A stretch of DNA of 64,000 bases from Hydrangea macrophylla (Eukaryota; Streptophyta; Magnoliopsida; Cornales; Hydrangeaceae), in assembly GCA_033977485.1 (NCBI GenBank), contig CM066987.1:83943588-84007587 (forward strand), read 5' to 3'. This document shows, in pieces, positions 55,235 to 64,000 of the stretch. Below the pieces are notes generated by a model. The model was not told where the DNA came from, made no database searches, and saw nothing but the letters and a program-made list of their open reading frames with translations. Position 1 is the first letter of the stretch. Every line of letters starts with the position of its first letter. A program made the position numbers and the translations under genes.

Positions 55235-55518
55235 TGAGTGTTCTATGTGTGTGTGGGTGTTTGACAGTTAGAGGGAGAGCTTGAGAGATATATATACTCT
55301 TATATATACACATATATATATATATTGTATATATATATACACACACACATACTCTCGGGTTAGAGAGAGTGGAAGGAGAAGATGAGAAGAAGAAGAAGAA
55401 GAAGGAAGAGGAGAGGAGACCAGAGAGAAGAGACAGACAGAGAGAGAAGAAGGAGGAGAGAAAACTCACCATAGCCGCCGTTGCTGAGCTCGGGATGCCA
55501 TCACCGGAACACCGGAGA

Positions 55519-55527
55519 GAGGTGAGT
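55519..55527 (+). promoter_or_regulatory. 5' splice donor inside the T4 LTR
   Basis: GAGAGAG|GTGAGTTTC, about 297 bases after the TATA run and 130 bases before cluster II. In the 3' LTR (63946-63951) two bases are missing (GTGATTTC), so the donor is damaged there. Confidence 0.5.
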
Positions 55528-55654
55528 TTCATTAACTCACTCAAGAGTTGTTTTTAGGATATTTGTATGTGTTTAATAACGTATATGGAAGAGAAAAGAA
55601 CCCCCAACGTTTTTATATAAAAATCAGCAGTTTCTGATGAAGAAGACAGAGTCC

Positions 55655-55834
55655 AATCGATTGCCATTGGATCCAATCGATTGGATAGTTTCCCAATCGA
55701 TTGACATAGTTTCCAATCGATTGGTATGTCAATTGATTGATAATTTGCCCAATCGATTGTCATTGTTTCCAATTGATTGCCATGGGTTCCAATCGATTGC
55801 TATCCCAATCGATTGACATTTTGTCCAATCGATT
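55655..55834. repeat. AATCGATT palindrome cluster II in T4, phased at 20 bp
   Basis: Ten sites start at 55655, 55675, 55695, 55715, 55731, 55751, 55771, 55791, 55807 and 55827 (spacings 20,20,20,16,20,20,20,16,20). Eight are exact. Those at 55731 and 55771 are AATTGATT. Each is preceded by CC or TC and followed by G. Confidence 0.93.
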
Positions 55835-57250
55835 GGATAAGAGCAGAATTTTATTTTTATGTTGTTTTATGTTTATGATCTATTAGACTTATTAATAGTT
55901 GTACCCTATATGTTATTGCGATATGTGGATGAGATATATAGGTGCCATGTTAGGACTAGACTTACATATAGTGATCGTTAATATTATAAAATGAATTATT
56001 CTGTGGTAACTGTTGGTATGAGATGAACTGTCTAATTGTTTTATGAGGATATTGCTGAATTGAATAGTAGAATGGAACACAACTGCATGTTAATAATCAG
56101 TAATGAGTAGATGTGATTGAATACAAAATATATGATAATCCTACTCTCTAGAGCATAAGCATTGCACGACATGTGGTTAGCATACATGGGATAGTGATGT
56201 GAAGAGATAAGGGAATATGATGAGAAATGGGAACTGTGACTAATGTGGAATAAGAGATATGTGTACTTTGGATCCGTGGGATCAACGGTTGATGAGTCGG
56301 GTGGACGTGGGATAGTTAGAGTTCCTAGTGCGACTCTCGCTGTTGAAAACGTCCAGTGATGCGTATGCACTGTTGAAGTCGTCCAGTGTACCATTGACGA
56401 TTACGTCCGGCTAGTGCTCTAATGTATTCTCTACTGTGTAGATGACCAGTGAGGGTATACACATTGTTGAAGACGTCCGATGTGCCGTTCTATCGTTTAC
56501 AGATAGGTGGTACCGTGTAGACGACTGGTAACCCTATCAAGGGATTTTGGGACCTACTTCCTAGTCGGGTGATTTCGGTTAGCATTATTGTATCGACGTA
56601 GGGATACGGACTTGAGATTATGGTATCGATGAATGAATACAGATTTGTAATATGGTATTGATGTATTGATACAGATATGGATAGAGGTATGAATGTGAGT
56701 ACAGATATGATGAAATTAATGTTCAGTCATGGATTCAGCGTCCCAACGTAAAGGTAGATGCATGGGTGGTTACATAGGTTACATGCATGGATTTGGTGAA
56801 TACGTGATGAGATATTTATACCATCTTCTTTATTATTGATTTCATTTAATATGTTTCCTGCTATCATTGTATTCATGTATAGTTTCATGAGACCTCTGCT
56901 ATGTCCGTGAGTGACGTCATTGTTAAGAGATTAACCGCATTTTAAGATGTTGAACAATAACGGTGAGGAGTGTTGTTTAGTGTACGCACTCAGCTTTGTA
57001 TCCAAAGCTGATGGTGTTTGTGCCCAGGACATTCCAATGTCTAGAGCTTGGCAGGTCTTGAGGACGGAGACTGATGTTCCGCCGAACTTGGAGCTGAAGG
57101 CTTGAGGACGAAGGCGTGCTGCTTTGTAATAGTTAGTTTGTATATCTATTGTATTTTTGTTAATTATTGTTATAGGCTTCAGACTCTAAGCCAGCTATTG
57201 TAATAGTTTTAGTAGACTTTATAATTGGTACTTGGGCATATGTTGCTTCC

Positions 57251-60078
57251 TGTGGATATCGCAATTTTCTTACCCACAACTTTTTTTTTTTAAAGTTCTT
57301 TCAAATTCAGAACAAATGAGTCGCCACTTAATTTTTAAAAGGAAATTAAGAAACCATTTTAAGGCAACTGATCTTTTGCGAAACCAAAGATTAACTAGGT
57401 CCGGGGATTATGGAATGAGAAGGGAAGGAGCCCATTGGACTAAAACACCCCTTTTCACCCTATCTCGCGATAGGCCTCTACTTAACATCCTTTTAATTGA
57501 ATTATTAATCTAAGCATGCCCTCAACTAATACATAGATATACGTATACATTACACAAACATGTCAAAATGGTGTAAAATTACCAATTTACAAAATATCAT
57601 TCAAAAGCCATGTAATTCAAGTAGCAAGTAACATGATATGCAATAAAGAACAAGAAAACTTACCCGGGATTCAGCCGCATATATTAAACGTGCAATGCAT
57701 GCGATTAAATAAAACCTAGGAAAAAAGTCTCTAATCCACATATATACATGTAAGGCAAAATCTTAATTCTAATGTGTCGCGCATGAGGTTGAAAAATTGA
57801 TAAAATCAATAAATTAAAATAAACTAAAGAGGGATTCAAGAAGTCATATCTTAATAGCGCTACAAAACAAAGGGTTAGTCTACATGATATACAAGATATA
57901 AAGTTAGAAATAACAATCCTACATTTTTAGCTTAAATCTATCAAATATAATTAAATCTAAGGTAATTAAGTCCTAATTTTAAGTGTCAAGCCATATGGAT
58001 GAATATGTACATGAACAAGAATAAATTGTGAAATACTCGGTGATTTAGGTCACTTTAACTTTGAATCCAAGCTCAACTAATCATTACTGAAACATGGTTT
58101 GACCCTTAACTCATGAAAACATCATCTAAGCCATTATTCATAAGATTGATTAGAACCATTGCAGAATTTTGAAAATTGCTGAGAGCAGATTATAACTTTA
58201 AAGAAATAAAAAACATGGTTCCCATGGTTTGATCTTGATGAATTTTGGAAACAAGATGCCTCTGTGTGTCTAGTTTTTAGCCCAAAAAAGAAATTAAAGT
58301 TTCAACGGTTGGATCTCCGGGAATTGGACAAAAACCAGACGTCACTCAGCATTCTACAACCTTCTATCCAGAGTTCTTGCACGATTTTCTAAAAATAGGG
58401 AAAAAAGCAGAAATGCCTTGTTCTTTTTAGGGTGACTTCCTAACACATTAATCTACTTAGAAAAAATTATTTTGGGTCACAAATACTTTATCAAGGTTCT
58501 GATTTACTTATTTCAAAAGAGTGTTACTGTTCTGAAACTCTGGACAGATTGTAGTGACTTCACAAAATTCATGACCAAACCACTTTAAACATGAAATCTC
58601 CTTAAAACAAAAATTATAGTGGTAGAACTTTGAGTTAGTGACATTTTCCCGTTGGTTTCACTTGATTCCAACGGTTAGATTTCGAACCAAAAATCTTTGA
58701 TCAAAACCGGTTTATGAATCCACTGTTTCATTGTCAAGTTCAACTTTTATTTGTTAACCCCAACTATTAAACCATGAAGTTGGACTTAAACTAAACCATT
58801 TTCTCCTACCATTTGATGGTCATTGGAGGCTAAAGACCTTTATATTTGTAGATTTCAAATGAAGTATGAATAGACTTCATGAAATCTCAAGATAATGAAT
58901 CTAAACCATGGAGATGGGCTTAGACTCAAACTACTTTCTCCTACCACTTGATGGTCATTGGAGATGAAGATATGACTAATACTCATTGAACCTTCAAGAA
59001 TCTCAAGAGAGAAGTATAAACAAAGAAGAAGAAAAGAAAGAACTAAAAAGAAAAAGCAATTAAAGTTTGCAAGTTCCCTAATAAAAACTTCTAAAAAGGT
59101 TAATCAAAAGACCAAATAGTTTTAAAATTAGGAGTTCAAAAGAATGAAGAAAAATAACTTGTAATTAGAGGATCACCTCCAAAACTATCCTCAAAGCCTC
59201 TCTCCTTTGAAGATCTTCCAAGCTCTCCTCTCTAGTTTTCCAAAACTCTCTTCTCTAGTTTTCCAAAACTCTCTCTTTTCTCTCTCAAATATGTATTAGT
59301 GTAGTGATAGCTACTTCTTGTATCTTGTGTGTTCTTTTCTCCCAAGGAAGATCCTCCTTCTTTTATAGACAAAATTACCAAGTATTTTTAGTGAATTTGG
59401 AGTAAAAGACAGGCGTAAATGTCTCATTTGGTGGTACAATACGTACTTCCTGAAAATAGACAGACTGCTGCAGAAGGCGGCAGTCAAAAATATTTTGCGG
59501 CAGTCAGTGGGTGCCACTGCGGCATTCTGTGAAAGCCGCGGCGGCATTCCATGACTGTCGCGCAACTCTCAGTAAGTGCCGCGCCAAATTATTGATTGCC
59601 GCGTTTTTGTCAACCTTACTTTATCAGTTTTTTTGTTTTTATCCGCATACATATACGTATTGTACCACAAAATACGGACTGTTAAAGCAAACGGCAGCCA
59701 GAAATTGTTGACGACACTCGGTAAATGCCGGGCCGGCATTCTGTGACTGCCGTTTGGCACTCACCGAATACCGTTTGGCACTCATTGAGTGCCGCAAAAT
59801 ACTGCCGTGTGCCGGTTTTTGTTGAACATCCCATTTTTAGGTCTTTTCTTTCCTCCTTTTTCTTAAAGAAACTTATTTTCGAAGATTTTTTCCAAAAGTG
59901 ATGTTTTATACCTGAATTCTCCTAAATACCTGGTATTTCATTCTGTGAAAATTTTACCTCGTATGGAGAACTTTCTGAAGAGCTTGGGACACTTTGAATC
60001 TTTCGGTCCTTGTCATCATCGGATATGGAGGTGATACTCTCCTTAATTCGACGTTTGGTCAAAATCGGGGTGTCTACA
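57251..60078 (-). mobile_element. S4: solo LTR of another gypsy-like family (minus strand)
   Basis: TGTGGATATC...GGGGTGTCTACA between exact copies of CTTCC (57246-57250, 60079-60083). Minus-strand reading starts TGTAGACACCCCGATTTTG, a common plant gypsy LTR start. 2828 bp, no coding sequence. It contains an array of GCGGCA-TC/GTGCCGC words (about 59475-59815) and an ATGAGTCGCCACTTAATTT block near 57316. Confidence 0.85.
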
Positions 60079-60083
60079 CTTCC

Positions 60084-60267
60084 AAACCTTTTATATTTCC
60101 ACTGTAGCCTCTGATTATGTTAATAAGATATGTTTTATGAATAGCATCCTCCCTATCGTTGTATTTGTTGGTTGGTATAGATGACAATGCGGTTATTCAC
60201 TAGTCACAAACCTATGGGACCAAAAAGGAATTTGTTTTCTCTATTTTTGCTTCTCCGGGGCGTGATA
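60084..60267 (+). repeat. T4 5' LTR, right piece
   Basis: After the second CTTCC (the duplicated target), the LTR resumes and ends CGGGGCGTGATA (CA decayed to TA), directly before GGATTTTTGGTATCAGAGCC. Confidence 0.82.
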
Positions 60268-60274
60268 GGATTTT

Positions 60275-60287
60275 TGGTATCAGAGCC
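60275..60287 (+). other. T4 primer binding site (tRNA-iMet type)
   Basis: TGGTATCAGAGCC, complement of initiator tRNA-Met, seven bases after the LTR. Confidence 0.9.
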
Positions 60288-60957
60288 TAGGTTTTAGCTG
60301 TTAAGCGCTTGTCTTTTGTGATTAGAAACCGAGTTCTAAGTTAATGTCTATAGTATGAGGATTAGCCCAGATGAGACGAAGCTGTTATCCTGTCACTCAG
60401 ACGAGAAGTTAGATGAATCCATCTGAGGATGTTTCTTGAAAGGTAGTAACTACTGGAGCTGATAAGAAATCCTTAGAGCTGTTGGTAGCTGAGTTCACGG
60501 AGAACAAGGCATTGAGAGTTAGTTGTGGGTATAGGGATCATAAGTGTAGAGCGCCGTTGGATTTTAGACACTGCCAAATTCCTGAGCGATCTCGGAATAG
60601 TCGGCATGACCTAGAAGTAGAAAGAGGTTATGGATAAGATTATCCTGTTACCTTGAATCACATGTTAGTTGAGCAGTGCTCGTAGTCTAAAGCCTGAGAA
60701 TAAACATAGAATGCTTAAGATTTGACGTTACGCTTAGTTTCGTGATCTTTGTTTTGAGCATAGATACATTTGAATACCTGGTAGATAGACTGACCTCAAT
60801 GGTTATATTCTTATATCCGTATTGCTTGGTATGATCTTAGTATATAGTGGTATTGTATATTTACCACAAATTCTTGCTTGAGCTGTAAGATAGAATGCGT
60901 CTGACCAAATAGTTTTTCATTTGTAGGTAGCGACACTGAACACTACCAGCACTCGTT

Positions 60958-61995
60958 ATGGTTAGAACGACTCAAGAAAACCCGGGCCAACTGAATGGGG
61001 TACCTGAATTAGTACCTTCCAAGATAGATCCAACAAAAAAAGACAAGTTATCAATCGTGTTGATCGTGTCAACGATAATGAAGTACTCGTACGTCCAACG
61101 AGAGTCAAGCTGCTAAAGGAATTTCATGCTCTTTAACCAGAGACCTTTACTGGATTAACGGGAGTATGGAAAGTTGAACAATGGATTCGCTAGATAGAAT
61201 TGATATTTGAGACACTTGATTGTACTGACACTAAGAAAAGACATTTGGCCGTATTTCAATTGACGTTCTCAGTAGCAGATTGGTGGGACACAGTAAAAGC
61301 TACAATAGGTGAAGAAGCTGTAGGAAGAATGACTTGGGAATCATTCAAGACCCGATTTCTAGAAAAGCACTTCCCATAATCTGAGAAGAACAAAAGGGAA
61401 ATGGATTTCATACAATCAGTCCAAGGTAGTATGACAATACCAGAATATACAACTCAATTCGAGAGACTATCATGATTTGCACCACATATGATCGATACAC
61501 TAAGAAGGAAGATCAAAAGATATCATCAGGGACTAGTTCCACATATCCGTCATATGACTATAGGACATTTAGATCAATCTTTCAAAGCTCTGGTAGAAAT
61601 GGAAACAAAATTGGAAGACGACACTCAGATTAGTAAAGGGTAACGATCTAATCTAGCATTTCCAGAGTACGATCAGTTTCTCCTAACAGATCAGAGAGGA
61701 AGAGATAGTTAGATTGTGTTGGCAGCTAACCAAGTTCAACAAGGAAACACAATGAGAAGTTATATGGGCAACCGCCAGAAGCGTAAGAGATTGAGGAACA
61801 ACAAGAAAGAATCCAAACCAGTGGCGACTCCAACACAGCACAGAGAACGAGATATCTGCTACAATTGTGGAGTACTAGGACACCATTCCCAAGAATGTAG
61901 AACATCAAGGAAATATAATGGATGAGGGATACGATGTTTTAACTGCGATAAAGTTGGTCATGTCCATAAGTTTTGTCCAGAACTAGAGATGTAAC
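60958..61995 (+). pseudogene. T4 Gag with two zinc knuckles
   Basis: The ATG at 60958 is followed by a broken N-terminus, then capsid-type text (ETFTGLTGVWKVEQWI, DCTDTKKRHLAVFQLTFSVA, MTWESFKTRFLEKHFP, MTIPEYTTQFERLS). Two CCHC knuckles follow: CYNCGVLGHHSQEC (about 61857) and, after a TGA, CFNCDKVGHVHKFC (about 61936). Stops lie near 61135, 61189, 61378, 61473, 61641 and 61711. Two knuckles are unusual for a plant Tekay Gag, which normally shows one. Confidence 0.8.
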
Positions 61996-63333
61996 ACAAT
62001 GTTCCGTCGCGACAAGTATCACGAGGGCAGACCCACTGAACAAGTAATGGATCTCGACTTAGACAAGGACGATAGATAGAAGGTACAACCCTCATCACCT
62101 ATATTTTATATTACCTTATGATCCCGATATACAGGAAGTTTGGCATTTGTTTGATTGATTATAAGAGGATTAACGTACACCATAATTTGTGGATACCTGA
62201 ACAATTCATTTGACACTGATCGACAGTAGTTATCCAAGTATAGATATAACATCAATTGCATCCCATATGACATCTTTTGCATCTCCATAAGACATCAATT
62301 GCATCCCTATCTGACATCATTAGCCTCCCTACACAAAAGACTACGCCAATCGTTGGTAAGTTAGATAGAGACTAGAGATGAGGAATCTCAATTTCCTTGA
62401 GACGCAAACTTGACAAGAAACGACAAACGAGAAGATTTTAAGTCTATAAGAGAGGATACTAGTGACGCAGAGACGATACCAGAATTACAATGAGTACCAC
62501 GGAAGAATGCTTTTTGACACCGAGTTCTTGTTGATTTTATCCTTTCGAAATGATATACAGTAGATTGACTCACGGAATCAATATACAAACATTTTCTAAC
62601 TTGTTTAATTAGTACGTGGAAGCAGAACGAGTATTTAACGGGTGGTACGACCTCGAAGAGATGATTATATCAATAGTATGTGGGAATTTGGAGACACATG
62701 AGGAAGTTTAAGTCACCAACTACGATGCTAGATTCATAATCCTTTTAAGACAACATACTAAAGAATGATGGTGACAACACTGGAGTAACAAAGATGTCAT
62801 AGAACATTGTGTACAACAAGAGACCGACTAAGGACACTGACAATCATAACCAGGAGCCCAGAGATGGGAGACAGCCAACTGTTGATACAGTAGAGACATC
62901 GTTAGCACAGTTCAAAGCATTATTGAAGACAGGAGTAGACAACAACGCTTTGCTACAACTTAGATGAGATTAGAACACTTGATCAATAGAACCCTCACAC
63001 CGTAGAGTTTGACTTGAGGGAGGAACCTCATGTGTTTGGAGACTAGCTATTTCAGATTTATAAGATGATTAGATTGTGCTACCTAGAACTTTTTCAAAGT
63101 TCGACATACGAATTTCATATTTCTTAATCCTGAGGATTGGTAGTTGTCACCTTAGTATTTGTAGATCAGTGATATCTTTATATCGCGTGTCTAGAACTTT
63201 AACCCGTTGGTCGCTGATGTAATCGTTTACAGTGAGCATTTTAGAGTTTGTCTTCCGAGATGGATTTCTTTTTGGTAATAGGGACCACTGCTTCAGATTT
63301 TAAGGATGAAATCTTTTGATGAGTGGTGGATGA
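61996..63333 (+). other. T4 internal remainder without recognisable pol
   Basis: No protease, RT, RNase H or integrase motif found in any frame. About 62247-62335 carries four copies of a 25-28 bp word (GACATCAATTGCATCCC). This segment may be a deletion scar, a degraded pol, or foreign filler. Confidence 0.5.
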
Positions 63334-64000
63334 TGTAATACCCTATATTTTCAGGTATATATATCCCTAGTACTTTTCCTAGCCTTTGGGTAAGTTTGCA
63401 TCCCAATAGATTGGTATATGATGCCAATCGATTGGCACTTTTGAGAGTCGAATCGATTAACCTTATCCCAATTAATTGCTATTCCAATTGATTGGATGTT
63501 TTCCCAATCAATTGCCTTGTTGCCGACCTAACCCTAATCGATTGGCACCTGATCCCAATCGATTGGCACTGTTCAGAACTTGGTTCCCAGGTTTCCACGA
63601 GTTTGGACACGTGGCTCTCTTTCTCTCCTATATATATGAGTGTTCTATGTGTGTGTGGGTGTTTGAAAGTTAGGGGGAGAGCTTGAGAGATATATATACT
63701 CTCATATATATATATACACACATGTATATTGTACATATATATACACACACACACACACTCTCGGGTTAGAGAGAGAGGAAGGAGAAGAGGAGAAGAAGAA
63801 GAGAAGAAGAAGAAGAAGAAGAAGAAGGAAGAGGAGAGGAAACCAGAGAGAAGAGACAGACAGAGAGAGAAGAAGGAGAGGAGAGAAAACTCACCATAGC
63901 TGCCGCCGCGGAGCTCGGGACGCTGTCACCGGAACGCCGGAGAGAGGTGATTTCATTAACTCACTCAAGGGTTGTTTTTGGGATGTTTGTATGTGTTTAA
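63334..64000 (+). repeat. T4 3' LTR (partial, cut by window end)
   Basis: Matches 54930 onward: TGTAATACCCTATATTTTCAGG, the AATCGATT cluster I (with more decayed sites), TATA, GAA-rich leader and damaged donor. The window ends just before cluster II. Confidence 0.92.

Larger units (their letters stand above)
54930..57250 (+). repeat. T4 5' LTR, left piece
   Basis: Contains AATCGATT cluster I (55001-55160), a TATA run (55225-55234), a purine-rich GAA/GAG leader (55367-55460), a GAG|GTGAGT donor (55522), AATCGATT cluster II (55655-55834), and GTTGAA.ACGTCC repeats (56340-56490). It breaks at CTTCC where S4 inserted. Confidence 0.9.
54930..64000 (+). mobile_element. T4: Tekay-like element with gag remnants only (cut by window end)
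   Basis: 5' LTR 54930-57250 plus 60084-60267 (split by S4), tRNA-Met primer site 60275, gag relic, about 1.3 kb of unrecognised DNA, then the 3' LTR from 63334 beyond the window. Left and right LTR starts match closely (TGTAATA.CCT.TATTTTCAGG). The internal region is only 3066 bp, with no protease, RT or integrase, so T4 would depend on enzymes made elsewhere. Confidence 0.88.

Noticed and set aside
55224..55544. Minus-strand 106-codon ORF with long Phe/Ser/Leu runs
   Set aside because: A translation of the GAA/GAG microsatellite leader and TA repeats of the T4 LTR.

Overview
The window looks like transposon-rich intergenic DNA of a eudicot plant with a sizeable genome. The evidence is LTR retrotransposons of the Tat, Tekay and Copia types, tRNA-Met primer sites, PMD-type and 'putative gypsy type transposon' antisense genes, Stowaway, hAT and Helitron elements, AT-rich spacers, and no bacterial-style operons. 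I see no intact host gene. The only host-derived coding sequence I recognise is a broken first exon of a DCC (thiol-disulfide oxidoreductase-like) gene at about 20.55-20.78 kb.

Layout. (1) 1-12139: T1, a very young Tat-clade Ty3/gypsy element on the minus strand. It has gag, protease, RT with two RNase H domains, and integrase, plus a plus-strand, intron-containing PMD gene with its own TATA box between pol and the 3' LTR. The 381 bp of LTR present at both ends are identical. (2) 12140-22814: old spacer DNA with about eight MITE-like elements, a 276-bp tandem repeat, a 1.5-kb minisatellite with a palindromic core, the DCC pseudogene and a LINE-like 3' end. (3) 22815-47253: T2, a decayed Tekay (chromovirus) element on the plus strand. 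Its 5' LTR is split by S2 (a Tekay solo LTR on the minus strand). S2 is split by T3 (a decayed Tat element on the minus strand, again with a plus-strand antisense gene). T3 is split by S3 (another Tekay-like solo LTR). Target-site duplications, perfect or with one mismatch, support every layer. (4) 47285-48600: a Copia solo LTR. (5) 48601-54929: spacer with MITEs, a foldback element with 64-bp perfect arms, a Helitron and two Stowaways. (6) 54930 to the end: T4, a Tekay-like element carrying only gag remnants. Its 5' LTR is split by the solo LTR S4, and its 3' LTR runs out of the window.

The most unusual signal is shared by four different Tekay-like LTR families (T2, S2, S3, T4). Each has a TATA box, then a strong GTRAGT splice donor, then a cluster of short palindromes. 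The palindrome is family-specific (AGTCGACT, GATCGATC, GACCGGTC, AATCGATT), always has a central CG, and is spaced about 20 bp apart (exactly 20,20,20,16,20,20,20,16,20 in T4). The layout resembles a retroviral leader (splice donor followed by a packaging/dimerisation region). I propose it as a candidate undescribed cis-acting system. A second oddity is five copies of the tRNA-iMet 3'-end sequence inside the S3 LTR.
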